IMG/VR virus record: IMGVR_UViG_3300027498_000003
Span: 1 to 64,000 of that record
Strand: one strand, 5' to 3'
Length of the DNA stretch: 64,000 bases
Source: a virus
In this document: positions 38,571 to 47,533 of the stretch, in pieces
Numbering within the stretch: position 1 is the stretch's first letter
How the letters are laid out: each line of letters starts with the position of its first letter
Translations under genes and position numbers: made by a program
The notes under the pieces: generated by a model
Database searches by the model: none
Seen by the model: only the letters and a program-made list of their open reading frames with translations
What the model was told of the DNA's origin: nothing

Positions 38571-39140
38571 CTATTTAGCAGCTCCCCATACTGATTTTAA
38601 ACCTTGAGGCTCTGAGGGGATACATATATCATTACAAACTTCTTCTGTTGGAGTAGCCTCTATTTCTACCTTAACTCCTTCACTATCAATTAGATATGTA
38701 ACTATATTTACAAAACCGTCACGACATTCTCTTATTAAAAAAGGAACTGTGTCTGCACATGCTTCAGAAGTAGGTATGGCTAAGATTTCTTCTGGAGTGT
38801 CATCTTCTTCTATAAGGACATAATGTACTATGGTAATAACCCCATCGCGGCACTCTCTAACTGAGGATAGTTCTATATCTATATCACATAAAACGCCTGT
38901 ATCAGTTATCGTAGGCTCGCCGGGAACTCCGTCGGTTATCACAATAATAACCTGACTATATGTGTTAGTCTCCTCGTTACATTCCCACTCTAATTCAGTT
39001 GTAACTACTGGAACAGGCTCGCATTCTGTACACTCTGCGCAATCTACTAAAGTAGTCTTACCGTCGACAACAGCGTAACATAACTCGCTCTTTATCGCGC
39101 CAGTAGTAGGGTTTATTATTATTCGTTTAGTACAAAACAT
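38571..39140 (-). CDS. Cys-rich repeat protein, 189 aa
   Basis: Contains two tandem repeats of about 44 residues (RECRDGVITIVHYVL...EIL AIPTSEACAD and RECRDGFVNIVTYLI...EIEATPTEEVCND), plus a looser N-terminal copy starting WECNEE. Each has two Cys that probably pair. It ends QGLKSVWGAAK, matching the C-terminal tag of the 38077 gene. A virion surface role is likely. Confidence 0.65.
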   Translation of the reverse strand: MFCTKRIIINPTTGAIKSELCYAVVDGKTTLVDCAECTECEPVPVVTTELEWECNEETNTYSQVIIVITDGVPGEPTITDTGVLCDIDIELSSVRECRDGVITIVHYVLIEEDDTPEEILAIPTSEACADTVPFLIRECRDGFVNIVTYLIDSEGVKVEIEATPTEEVCNDICIPSEPQGLKSVWGAAK

Positions 39141-39145
39141 TATAT

Positions 39146-39892
39146 TTATTTTTTAGTAGGGCATTCATCTAAATCTACAGCAATACATGGTTCAGGGAAC
39201 TCTATATTTATATCTGGAGGACAGTGAGGGCTGTTTAGTACAATCGCTACTGGACACTCTGTCTCAGTCACCTCAGCGCACGGCACCATAGCCCCATCTA
39301 TCATATATCCGTAACATTCTGGTGGTAGCGGAATTAAGCAGTCATATTTGATAATGTCATATCTAGGTATCCCTTCTATGCACTTTCCCTCTTGATCTAT
39401 GCAAACCTTACCTGGTACAGGTACAATAGCATCTACAGGAGGATCACAGTTAGGAATAAGGTTTTCCGGACAATCTATAACCGCTCCGCCGCTATCTGTA
39501 CAAACTTTAACTATTTCTGGGGCTCCTGGTATGTAAGTACACGTAGGGCCTTCGGGGCCACCGTCTACAGGCTGCACTGACTTCTTACACGGAGATGCGG
39601 GATCGCACACTACCTCTAATCCCCCTGATCCGGGAGAAGATGCAGGATCTAATACATAAGGTATGGTGGTTGTTGTTGTCACCCACACAATATCACATGT
39701 CCCCGCAATACAGCATTTTACTGTAAAAGGAGTTACGGATGGAGGTATAGGAGGGCATGAGCTGCTTGACTGAGCTAACATTACGTCAGTCATAGTGCAC
39801 ATAATACCATTTAGGGATTTAAGTTGTCCAGCTAATTTCTTAGTGAGCCTATTCAGATATCCAGAATTGGATTCAGTAGGGGATTGATACAT
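39146..39892 (-). CDS. Cys/Pro-rich virion protein, 248 aa
   Basis: First gene of the minus block. After a helical N-terminus (GYLNRLTKKLAGQLKSLNGIMCTMTDVMLAQ) it becomes Pro-, Val- and Cys-rich (CPPIPPSVTPFTVKCCIAGTC) without a repeat as clear as its neighbours. Resembles exposed fibre or appendage proteins. Start at ATG 39892 near a divergent promoter region. Confidence 0.6.
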   Translation of the reverse strand: MYQSPTESNSGYLNRLTKKLAGQLKSLNGIMCTMTDVMLAQSSSSCPPIPPSVTPFTVKCCIAGTCDIVWVTTTTTIPYVLDPASSPGSGGLEVVCDPASPCKKSVQPVDGGPEGPTCTYIPGAPEIVKVCTDSGGAVIDCPENLIPNCDPPVDAIVPVPGKVCIDQEGKCIEGIPRYDIIKYDCLIPLPPECYGYMIDGAMVPCAEVTETECPVAIVLNSPHCPPDINIEFPEPCIAVDLDECPTKK

Positions 39893-40051
39893 ATTGTTAT
39901 TTTTACATAATTCAAGACCAATAATAAATCTTGAATAGGGCAGCTATCAATATTGATAAACAGGCTATAAAGTTAATTCATATTAATTTTAAAAAAACTA
40001 CATTAATTAATACTAAGTGACTATATTTGAAACCCACTAAAAATAAATACT
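39893..40051. promoter_or_regulatory. Divergent promoter region with 14-bp palindrome
   Basis: The spacer between the minus virion block and the plus replication block. TATCAATATTGATA (39947-39960) is a perfect 14-bp palindrome, a likely operator. TATATTTG at 40023-40030 is a perfect -7 box reading right, although the -33 match is poor. No -7 box is clear for the leftward direction. Confidence 0.6.
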
Positions 40052-40249
40052 ATGAGCGAATACACACATAACGTACCTAAAGATGACCCCACGGAAGATG
40101 GGGTTTATTTATGTAAGACCTTTTTTCATTTCACTCCTACTTCAGAGGGGACTCCTGTTAACATAGAGTTTAAAGATGGAGAGTGGCAGGGATTGCCGGC
40201 GATGAGAGGTGTATATGATTGGGAATTAACTGAATATAAAATAATATGA
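40052..40249 (+). CDS. Hypothetical protein, 65 aa
   Basis: A small acidic protein (MSEYTHNVPKDDPTEDGVYLCKTFFHF...WQGLPAMRGVYDWELTEYKII). First gene of the replication block. No domain recognised. Confidence 0.6.
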   Translation: MSEYTHNVPKDDPTEDGVYLCKTFFHFTPTSEGTPVNIEFKDGEWQGLPAMRGVYDWELTEYKII

Positions 40250-40273
40250 ATCCATTATTAAAAACAGAAACCT

Positions 40274-40336
40274 ATGAAAGGACTTAAAACAGTAGACGGA
40301 GACGTAATTAAATTAACTGTAAATCGCCCTTCTTAA
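40274..40336 (+). CDS. Possible micro-ORF, 20 aa
   Basis: MKGLKTVDGDVIKLTVNRPS, between the first gene and the polymerase. A 13-codon ORF also precedes it (40246-40287). Neither has independent support. Confidence 0.2.
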   Translation: MKGLKTVDGDVIKLTVNRPS

Positions 40337-40355
40337 TAAACTCGAAATAAAGTAG

Positions 40356-43157
40356 ATGTATATAATAACAGAAAGACCTGAGTATTTTAAAGAGATAGGG
40401 TGGGATAACTTTGCCGAGACATCTGATGTTTACGATCATTTCGAAGGAAAGGATGGGGTAGAGTTTGATATAGAGACGAACGGCTTAGGCTTTATGTTTT
40501 CTAAGATATGGTGCACTCAGTTCGGGGATTTTGATGAGCAGTTCATTGTGGACATACCTACTATCAATATCTTAGAGTATAAGAAGCTTTTAACTGAGAA
40601 AGAGATATTCATCCATAAATCGGATTTTGAGCTACCTTTTATGTACGCTTGTGGTATCATTATACCTATGGATAATGTTAGGGATACCTTTCCTTCTGAG
40701 AAGTCGTTAACTTTAGGTAAATTGGAGGAGAAGAACTCGCTGGCGGCGTGTGTTAAGAAGTACTTTGACATAGAGCTGTCTAAAGATGAGCAGCTTACTA
40801 TTATAGATACTGGGTTAGATAGATTAGAACATATAGAATACTCTGGGTTAGATGTTAAGTATTTGCAAAAGATATATGACGCACAGACCCCTCTCCTCGC
40901 GGCGCAAGGGCTTAATACTCGGGAGATCGATAATAAATTTACTTCCCCTATGTCTTATATAGAATACTGTGGGATGTATCGAGATCCAGATAAAGTTTAT
41001 CAATTAGTTAGAGATATAGAATATGAAGAGTGGGGTGCATTAAAAGCTTTGAATAAATATTTCGAAGATAATTACCCGGATCTTAGGGAGGAATTCCCTA
41101 ATCTCAACTGGGCGAGCTCTAAACAAGTTGCAGAGGCATTTAAAATTATGGGCATAGATGTACAGAAGAAAGATAAAGAGACTGTAGACATAAAACACCT
41201 AAAGCCCCAGTCGGAGGAGTTTCCTATAATTCAAAAGCTTATAGATTATAAAGGCGCCAATAAGTTGGTAACTACTTATGGCCGATCGTGGGATGAGTAT
41301 GTTATGTCTGATAAAAGAATACATACCAAGTACCGCGCATTGGTAGATACCGGAAGAACAGCTTCAGGGGATACAAGGAAGAAAGCCGGGAGAAAGCATG
41401 ATCTAAAACCTTTCCCTAATTGCCTATCTATTGATACTCAAGTTTTAACTAAGGAAGGTTGGAAGTTTCATAATGAATTGAAGGAAGATGATATTGTCGC
41501 GGCCTGGGACTATGAGATCTTTTGGGAAACCCCTACTAACTATATATTTAAAGAAGATCAAGAGTGTGTTAGATTGCACAGCAAACACTTGTTGGATATA
41601 GTAAGTACTGCTGATCACCGAACTCTCCTTTACCATTCTAAAAAGGGAAAATATCTAACACTGCCCGCGAAAGATGCGCTGAATAAAAAGAAGGAATGGT
41701 CTATAAAGAATGCTTGTGAATTATTATATAACAACAATGTTGCTGAGTATTCTAATGCTTTCATTAAAGTATCTGTGTCTATGAGGAGACTGGGATACTG
41801 GAATAACGGATTCACTATACAGATTCTCGGGAAAGAAGATTTGGATTTAGAGCAACAATTCTTAGATGCTGAATTGCCATACTCCAAAGCCATTTCAACA
41901 AATAAGAAGTTAGGTCAGACTTTTGTCAACTATAAAGTAGAAGAAAACGATCTGATTCGAGGTACGTGCTTTACGGGGGCTAAGTATGGATACGAGCTAC
42001 TTGATATGAGCATGGTCAATAGAAGGGTATTCATAGACGAGATAAGAAGTTGGCTAATCTTTAACGGTTCTGCTTACTGGCAAGATGAAGCAGACGTTAT
42101 ACAGGCCGTAGCTTGTACCGTGGGCGTGAGGTGTTATCAAAGAGAAATAAAGGGCGAGCCTCGGATGGTTTCCTTGACCTTTGAAGATAACGAATACTCT
42201 TTACTGAAGTATAGTAGTATATCTCCCGTAGAAAATCAGGATGTATGGTGCATAGAGGTACCCTCAGAGTATTTCTTGGCCCGCCGCAATGGGAAGACAT
42301 TCATCACAGGTAATTGCCAGAATATACCCAAAGAAGAGAGGTTTAGAAGCGTAGTGGTAGGACAGGGGCCTAATCATATTATAACAGCTGATTATTCTGG
42401 GCAAGAATCTGTGATACTTGCAGATATAAGCGAGGATCCTGATTTATTAGCTTTCTACAGAAGTGGCGAGGCGGACCTGCACTCTTTTACTGCTCAGAAG
42501 ATGTACCCGGATAAATTAGATGGTATGGTCTTATCTGAGATCAAATCGAATTTCGGGGATCTAAGACAGTCAGCTAAAGAAATTAACTTCCTACTTGCCT
42601 ATGGAGGTACTGTATGGGGGTTAGCAGATAAGCTAGGGACAACCAAGGAAGCAGCCCAAGCACTTCTGGATCTTTACTTTGAGAAATTCGGAGGACTTAA
42701 AGCCTTCTTCGACGAACAAAGATTAGAAGCTATCAGAAAGGGCCACATACTTATACCAAGTAAGTACGGCAGGAAAAGATACGTAAGTAATTATGCGGAG
42801 CTCAAAGATCAGATTGCAAATAAGAAAAGCTTATCATGGCCAGAGCAACGTAAGTTAGAGTCAGTGCTGGGGCAATTAGAAAGGCTGTCACTCAATACTC
42901 CCATTCAAGGATTAGCCAGTGAAGTTACGAAAACAGCTATGATCTATATGTATGAGGAGATCATAAAAAGAAAATGGTTTGGTAAAGTTAAGATGATCAA
43001 TATGGTCCATGATGAGATTGTATTAGAGGCTCATCAGAAGACCTGCCCTAAGGTTGCCCCTATTCTTGAGGAGTGTATGATAAGGGCTGGCGACGACTTA
43101 TTGAATCATCTTAGTTTGAAAGTAGATGTAGTCATTAAAAAAGAATGGAGTAAATAA
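40356..43157 (+). CDS. Family A DNA polymerase with 3'-5' exonuclease and an intein
   Basis: A 933-residue protein. The N-terminal exonuclease has VEFDIETNGLG (D38, E40) and YSGLDVKYLQ. Polymerase motifs: DYSGQE (motif A, D679), RQSAKEINFLLAYGG (motif B) and MVHDEIV (motif C, D886). A 298-residue intein spans residues 356-653 (41421-42314), between FPN and CQNIPKEER, the conserved PNxQNIP site. Without the intein the polymerase is about 635 residues, usual for phage Pol A. It replicates the phage genome with the primase and helicases. Confidence 0.9.
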   Translation: MYIITERPEYFKEIGWDNFAETSDVYDHFEGKDGVEFDIETNGLGFMFSKIWCTQFGDFDEQFIVDIPTINILEYKKLLTEKEIFIHKSDFELPFMYACGIIIPMDNVRDTFPSEKSLTLGKLEEKNSLAACVKKYFDIELSKDEQLTIIDTGLDRLEHIEYSGLDVKYLQKIYDAQTPLLAAQGLNTREIDNKFTSPMSYIEYCGMYRDPDKVYQLVRDIEYEEWGALKALNKYFEDNYPDLREEFPNLNWASSKQVAEAFKIMGIDVQKKDKETVDIKHLKPQSEEFPIIQKLIDYKGANKLVTTYGRSWDEYVMSDKRIHTKYRALVDTGRTASGDTRKKAGRKHDLKPFPNCLSIDTQVLTKEGWKFHNELKEDDIVAAWDYEIFWETPTNYIFKEDQECVRLHSKHLLDIVSTADHRTLLYHSKKGKYLTLPAKDALNKKKEWSIKNACELLYNNNVAEYSNAFIKVSVSMRRLGYWNNGFTIQILGKEDLDLEQQFLDAELPYSKAISTNKKLGQTFVNYKVEENDLIRGTCFTGAKYGYELLDMSMVNRRVFIDEIRSWLIFNGSAYWQDEADVIQAVACTVGVRCYQREIKGEPRMVSLTFEDNEYSLLKYSSISPVENQDVWCIEVPSEYFLARRNGKTFITGNCQNIPKEERFRSVVVGQGPNHIITADYSGQESVILADISEDPDLLAFYRSGEADLHSFTAQKMYPDKLDGMVLSEIKSNFGDLRQSAKEINFLLAYGGTVWGLADKLGTTKEAAQALLDLYFEKFGGLKAFFDEQRLEAIRKGHILIPSKYGRKRYVSNYAELKDQIANKKSLSWPEQRKLESVLGQLERLSLNTPIQGLASEVTKTAMIYMYEEIIKRKWFGKVKMINMVHDEIVLEAHQKTCPKVAPILEECMIRAGDDLLNHLSLKVDVVIKKEWSK
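41421..42314 (+). mobile_element. Intein in DNA polymerase, 298 aa
   Basis: Starts CLSIDTQVLTKEGW (block A Cys1), has a TADH block B (IVSTADHRTLL) and ends VWCIEVPSEYFLARRNGKTFITGN before Cys+1. The penultimate residue is Gly rather than the usual His. The middle (RVFIDEIRSWLIFNGSAY...ADVIQAVACTVGVRCY) looks like a degraded LAGLIDADG endonuclease. It can probably still splice but no longer home. Confidence 0.85.
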
Positions 43158-43160
43158 ATT

Positions 43161-43382
43161 ATGCAATACAAAATAGCAAATAAGAATAATCGATTAAGAG
43201 TTACTGATGGTAATAGAATGTATTTCATTAGGAATTGGGATCAGGTTAAATCTAAGGTTAAAGAGGGAGATGAGGTTAGCGGGGATTTAATAAATCATGG
43301 CAAGAATAATATGGTTGATTTTGATATTAAGAAATCATTCTTTATAAGGAAATGTAACGGAATTAAAATTGCAGGTAAATAA
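43161..43382 (+). CDS. Hypothetical basic protein, 73 aa
   Basis: Basic, beta-rich (MQYKIANKNNRLRVTDGNRMYFIRNWDQVKSKVKEGDEVSGDLINHGKNNMVDFDIKKS). Four bases after the polymerase stop. Could be a small DNA-binding accessory but no domain is clear. Confidence 0.6.
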   Translation: MQYKIANKNNRLRVTDGNRMYFIRNWDQVKSKVKEGDEVSGDLINHGKNNMVDFDIKKSFFIRKCNGIKIAGK

Positions 43383-43389
43383 TATACTT

Positions 43390-43590
43390 ATGGACAAAAT
43401 AGTAACCTACCAAGAGCTAAAAGAGGAGAGTTTAATGTCCAGCTTTTTAGATTTAGTATTAAGGGTTAATAACTACGGGAGCCCCTCGCGGCAAGACATA
43501 ATTTCTAAAAAAGAAGTGCTGAATAATTATGGACGAGACAAGTACACTGAAGAAGAGATTGAATTAATTAAAACTACTTTTAAATTATGA
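43390..43590 (+). CDS. Hypothetical helical protein, 66 aa
   Basis: ATG 43390 is chosen; an upstream TTG would overlap the previous gene. Contains TYQELKEESLMSSFLDLVLRVNNYGSPSRQDIISKKEVLNNYGRDKYTEEEIELIKT, helical. Coupled to the next by ATGA. Confidence 0.55.
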   Translation: MDKIVTYQELKEESLMSSFLDLVLRVNNYGSPSRQDIISKKEVLNNYGRDKYTEEEIELIKTTFKL

Positions 43591-44006
43591 GCAAAAGAAG
43601 TTTAAATAGCTATCTGAAACGTATAGAAGAAAGTTTCAAAGATTACAAAACCATGAACGAAGAGATAGATAAATACGAATACGCAAGTATGTGCTTATTT
43701 GATTTCACTACCTATGATGGTGAGATGGATAAATTGTTTTGCACTAAGATGTCTGAGGTAATGGCAGCCATACTGTCTAATAAAACATATGACTACATAG
43801 ATAATGAAGACAACTATCTAAATTATATGTATATGATAAATATGCCTTTCCTCGTTGAGACTATTGATTGGGGGACATCTGTAAGAGGTGCTTGGATAGA
43901 TTTACCTGTTGGCAATACTTTTAGAACTCAAATTGTAGGAGATATCTGGACTACTAAACATTTGGAGGATTACTGGGGAGCTATTATTAAATTCTTAAAT
44001 AAATAA
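43587..44006 (+). CDS. Hypothetical protein, 139 aa
   Basis: A soluble protein with an N-terminal helix and an aromatic acidic core (YASMCLFDFTTYDGEMDKLFCTKMSEVM...WGTSVRGAWIDLPVGNTFRTQ). No family assigned. Confidence 0.6.
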   Translation: MSKRSLNSYLKRIEESFKDYKTMNEEIDKYEYASMCLFDFTTYDGEMDKLFCTKMSEVMAAILSNKTYDYIDNEDNYLNYMYMINMPFLVETIDWGTSVRGAWIDLPVGNTFRTQIVGDIWTTKHLEDYWGAIIKFLNK

Positions 44007-44009
44007 ATT

Positions 44010-44207
44010 ATGGATAAAGCTAAGAAGTATATAAAAGATAATAGATACAGAAGCTATGTTGGGGATGTTAAAAACGAAGACATACAAATAGCAATAAAGA
44101 TAGCCTACTTAACAGGTGCTATAGATGCATGCAAAGTGGATTTATCTATTTCTGATATGAAAGAGGCTCAGCAAGAATTACAAAAACTATTAAATACTAG
44201 AAGATGA
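44010..44207 (+). CDS. Hypothetical protein, 65 aa
   Basis: A basic helical protein (MDKAKKYIKDNRYRSYVGDVKNEDIQIAIKIAYLTGAIDACKVDLSISDMKEAQQELQKLL). Overlaps the next gene as ATGA. Unknown function. Confidence 0.55.
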   Translation: MDKAKKYIKDNRYRSYVGDVKNEDIQIAIKIAYLTGAIDACKVDLSISDMKEAQQELQKLLNTRR

Positions 44208-44365
44208 AATTTATATTTACAATAATATTATGCTGTTCAGCGGCTTTTCTACTTGATCAATACGTAAAAGGAGCTTATGCAGACATACTTCCTATCTGGT
44301 TCCCGTTAGCTGGAGCTTTAGTAAACATATTCTCTATACTGGAAATACTGAAAGATGAAAACTGA
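44204..44365 (+). CDS. Small two-span membrane protein, 53 aa
   Basis: Hydrophobic N-terminus (MKFIFTIILCCSAAFLLDQYV) and a second span (LPIWFPLAGALVNIFSILEIL). Coupled upstream by ATGA and overlaps the next gene by 11 bases. Two-span phage microproteins in replication blocks may be holin- or anchor-like; not proven. Confidence 0.55.
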   Translation: MKFIFTIILCCSAAFLLDQYVKGAYADILPIWFPLAGALVNIFSILEILKDEN

Positions 44366-44618
44366 TTTAATATCCCCTGAAGAAAGGGAAAAAGCTATGA
44401 TAGGGCTTCAGACTGCTATAGAGGCTACAATAACACATGATATGGAAGATCCTTATTGGGAAACAACCCCAAGTGGTACGGGGGCGTATGATGGCGCATT
44501 AGAGCCTATACTTGTAGCTATAGTGCAAGGAGTTACGCAGGGCGCGATGGCAGTTATGGACTTAATGACCCCAGAAGAAAAATTAAAATACATGAAAAAT
44601 ATGTTTGAAAATGAATAA
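44355..44618 (+). CDS. Hypothetical protein, 87 aa
   Basis: Soluble and helical (MKTDLISPEEREKAMIGLQTAIEATITHDMEDPYW...VQGVTQGAMAVMDLMTPEEKLKYMKNMF). No domain recognised. Overlaps the next gene by a few bases. Confidence 0.6.
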   Translation: MKTDLISPEEREKAMIGLQTAIEATITHDMEDPYWETTPSGTGAYDGALEPILVAIVQGVTQGAMAVMDLMTPEEKLKYMKNMFENE

Positions 44619-44880
44619 GAGACCATTTAAAAATGCTGATGAAGCCTATGCTGTTTTCTTCAAGATGGAAGCGGTGTATGAGAGTTGCGAAACTCCGGAG
44701 CAGAGGGAGGGTGCTATGAGATATTTCAGGCTTATGATGAAGAAGTTCTCATTTCCTAATACCCCGAGCATGCCTTTCTATATAGCACACCTTCTATCGC
44801 ATGTGGATCTACATGCGTATATCACATTAACAGAGTTAGATACTATCGAACAAGAATTATATGGCCATTTCGGTAGATAA
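44611..44880 (+). CDS. Hypothetical protein, 89 aa
   Basis: ATG 44611 is preferred over an upstream TTG. Helical, with KMEAVYESCETPEQREGAMRYFRLMMKKFSFPNTPSMPFYIAHLLSHVDLH. Unknown, positioned just before the DnaB/RepA-like gene. Confidence 0.55.
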   Translation: MNKRPFKNADEAYAVFFKMEAVYESCETPEQREGAMRYFRLMMKKFSFPNTPSMPFYIAHLLSHVDLHAYITLTELDTIEQELYGHFGR

Positions 44881-44898
44881 ACATTTTTCAAACACATT

Positions 44899-45810
44899 AT
44901 GATTATAGACATTAAAGAGGATCCTTGGGAAGAGGATGACGAGGAGATTGCCGGGGAATTGATCACGGCGGATAGTATAGAATTTGAGTCTAAGTATGAC
45001 GAGGATAATTTACCTCCTCATATACAGCAGATGTTATCTGGGAAGTTTGATGTTAATAAGCCTCCTAAGGAATTACTTAATCCTGTATTGACACATAACT
45101 TCTCTCCGGGGCAGACGAGGGATTCTGATTTAGCTGGTAGGGGGGATATAGTTGTTATAGGTGGCGGAGACGGCGCGGGAAAGACGGCTCTTATGGGGGC
45201 CATAATATCCTCTGCTTTCACTAGTAAGCTAAAGTATACCTTTGGATTCAAGCTCAATCTTAATCCAGGTAATATGATGATTCATATCGATACTGAACAG
45301 GGCGGTAGAAGTTATTACAACTACAATAAAAGGCTTGCAAAAACAAGTGGATATGAACAGGGTAATCTACCTAATTTCTTATCTTACCCTCTCGCCTCTT
45401 TGGACTTTGATCAGCGTGTAGATGCTATTGAGTACTTAGTACTTAAGCATAGTAAGAAATTAGATGTATTGGTTATCGACGGCGCGTTGGATTTAGTGGT
45501 AAATATGAATGATACCGACTCCTGCGCTTTATTGCTGCAGCGAATGTTGGATTGGAAGGAAATAGCAGACTGCACTATAATTATAATGATGCACATGCCT
45601 AAAGGGATGCAGGACTCTGAGATACTAATAGGCACGTTAGGTAGCTTCTTATCAAGAAAAGCTACCACTATAATGGGAGTCTATCATATTGCAGAAGCAG
45701 GGATGAAGAAAGTGAAGTTGATCAAAGATCGGATCGGGGATAAGTTACCTACAATAGAATTCTATTTTGATAAAAAAGAAAAAGTACCAATCTTAAATAA
45801 AATAACATAA
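44899..45810 (+). CDS. DnaB/RepA-like RecA-fold ATPase
   Basis: A 303-residue protein with Walker A GGGDGAGKTAL (residues 88-98) and Walker B-like VLVIDGALDL (about residue 190), followed by IIIMMHMPKG. The N-terminal part is acidic and disordered-looking. The arrangement matches RecA-fold replicative helicases of the DnaB/RepA group, without the usual primase-interacting N-domain. Together with the primase-like protein it likely forms the helicase-primase of the phage replisome. Confidence 0.7.
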   Translation: MIIDIKEDPWEEDDEEIAGELITADSIEFESKYDEDNLPPHIQQMLSGKFDVNKPPKELLNPVLTHNFSPGQTRDSDLAGRGDIVVIGGGDGAGKTALMGAIISSAFTSKLKYTFGFKLNLNPGNMMIHIDTEQGGRSYYNYNKRLAKTSGYEQGNLPNFLSYPLASLDFDQRVDAIEYLVLKHSKKLDVLVIDGALDLVVNMNDTDSCALLLQRMLDWKEIADCTIIIMMHMPKGMQDSEILIGTLGSFLSRKATTIMGVYHIAEAGMKKVKLIKDRIGDKLPTIEFYFDKKEKVPILNKIT

Positions 45811-45812
45811 CT

Positions 45813-46127
45813 ATGGAAAAAATTGATTTAAATAATATTACTGTTCAAGTAACCGACAACTCTGCTTTGAGCATAAAGAGAGGGCTGAATGCCCCTCAAA
45901 TTATGACATTAGAACGATGTATGAGGGGCGCAGTTACTAATTATATAAATTTTAGTGAATGGAAAAAAGATCACGAAATTTCTGTAATTACAGAAGCAGA
46001 TAATGAATTTTTACTTGAGGCTTATGAGCAACGAAAAGCTGAGATTACTGACATTGAGAGACAAGCAAGATATGAGACCTATTTAAAACTTAAAAAAGTA
46101 TTTGAAAATAATGAAATAGATGGATAG
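45813..46127 (+). CDS. Hypothetical protein, 104 aa
   Basis: A helical, charged protein (MEKIDLNNITVQVTDNSALSIKRGLNAPQIMTLERCMRGAVTNYINFSEWKKDHE) overlapping the next gene by eight bases. It may be a helicase partner because of its position. No domain recognised. Confidence 0.6.
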   Translation: MEKIDLNNITVQVTDNSALSIKRGLNAPQIMTLERCMRGAVTNYINFSEWKKDHEISVITEADNEFLLEAYEQRKAEITDIERQARYETYLKLKKVFENNEIDG

Positions 46128-47124
46128 ACAGTTTTTTGATAATGTGATTATTACGGATATCCGGAAGGAGTCCAAGCAGCCTACAGAGTGGCATCATTAT
46201 ATCGTAGATTTTGAATACGAAGATGAGGTGTATAAGAAGCAGACCATAGGTATACGGCCGGCTATGGTTAAGAAAGGTGAACAACTTACCGAGGGCCAAG
46301 AAGTTAATTTAATTCAATCTGTCCATGGTATATGGATTTACAAGGATTCTAATTATATTAGCGAAACCGAGAAGAGAACTCTCGAAGAAACAGTAGAAAA
46401 AATTACTAATAAACGTAACAATTCAGAAATTATGGCAGAAACAATTACTGGGGTACTCAGTGACCTCACTTACAAAGCCCCCAAAGCGGGCAGCACCAGC
46501 AAATACCATCGATATGAGGGTAAAATTAATGGTGACAATATCAAAGTCGATGCTCCTAAAAAGCAGGGGGCGACGGGATTTGTATTCTCTAATGAGAATG
46601 ATAAAGATATCATTGAGAATGGCATGAAAGTAACTTTAGCAGTTACCGATTGGGGGTACGTTTTAGATGTCGATAACCTGCCTAAGAAGGGCGGCGACAT
46701 CAAAAGCTCTAAGTCATCCAGCGATAATAAGACAGTTACTATTACTGTAGATGAAATTGAACTTGTTAGAAAGGACAAGGACGGTAAAGACCAGTATCTT
46801 ATAGAAAATGAAGACCACGGGGATATCTGGATCTTTAAGACTGCGGGCAATGATGTTGGTATCAAATCTGGGCAGACAGTTGAGTTAGAGATATTCCAGC
46901 ATGGCGGGAAGCAGAAAGGTAAGTTAGTAGAGAAAGAGAAGAAGTCTTCTGGAGGCGGAGGCAGCTACGGCGGTGGTGATCAGACCTCTTTTACATACAC
47001 TGCTGGAAGTGCTGCAACTATAGTAGCCGCGCACAAAGGTGACATAGATGATCTCAAGGACAAACTTAAGGTCTGGGAAGATGCTGTGGTTTCCTCTCAT
47101 AAAAGGTTCTTAAATGAGCTCTGA
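46120..47124 (+). CDS. Possible ssDNA-binding or OB-fold protein, 334 aa
   Basis: Contains what look like three successive OB-like beta segments (about residues 8-75, 105-190, 205-275) and then a glycine-rich linker (SSGGGGSYGGGD) before a C-terminal helix. SSB-like proteins of phages often have such a Gly-rich region. No acidic tip is present. Placement among replication genes supports the idea, but sequence-level identification is weak. Confidence 0.5.
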   Translation: MDRQFFDNVIITDIRKESKQPTEWHHYIVDFEYEDEVYKKQTIGIRPAMVKKGEQLTEGQEVNLIQSVHGIWIYKDSNYISETEKRTLEETVEKITNKRNNSEIMAETITGVLSDLTYKAPKAGSTSKYHRYEGKINGDNIKVDAPKKQGATGFVFSNENDKDIIENGMKVTLAVTDWGYVLDVDNLPKKGGDIKSSKSSSDNKTVTITVDEIELVRKDKDGKDQYLIENEDHGDIWIFKTAGNDVGIKSGQTVELEIFQHGGKQKGKLVEKEKKSSGGGGSYGGGDQTSFTYTAGSAATIVAAHKGDIDDLKDKLKVWEDAVVSSHKRFLNEL

Positions 47125-47533
47125 ATCAATCGAAGCTAAATTAGCTGAGATAGTAGCCAATCAAGGCTCTATTACCGACGAAAAAGCCCTGCGTGACGTG
47201 CGTAGGGCTCTTCGTGATTACCTACTTAAGCTTACTCAACCTTTAAAGAGTTCATGGCTAAACATAGGAGTAGGAGAAGCAGAACACAAAGAAGCACTTA
47301 ATACCGCTTTACTTGATATAAAAGATAGAAAAAAAAAGAAGGAAAAAGGGTACAAAGATCTAACTGTCGATGATATTAGAGCTACTGCTTACATAGATAC
47401 ATTAGACTCTTATAAAGAGTTGGAAGAAAAGAAAGCCGAGCATAGGGCTATATTACATTTAATTAAGGTTGGATTTTTGGCGGATAACTCTATTGCATCT
47501 GATCTTAATGCAGCTAAAAATGATAGGGGATGA
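47114..47533 (+). CDS. Hypothetical helical protein, 139 aa
   Basis: Charged and helical, with a KKEKGYKDLTVDDIRATAYIDTLDSYKELEEKKAEHRAILHLIKVG core. Overlaps the previous gene by 11 bases and the next by four (ATGA). Unknown function. Confidence 0.6.
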   Translation: MSSESIEAKLAEIVANQGSITDEKALRDVRRALRDYLLKLTQPLKSSWLNIGVGEAEHKEALNTALLDIKDRKKKKEKGYKDLTVDDIRATAYIDTLDSYKELEEKKAEHRAILHLIKVGFLADNSIASDLNAAKNDRG

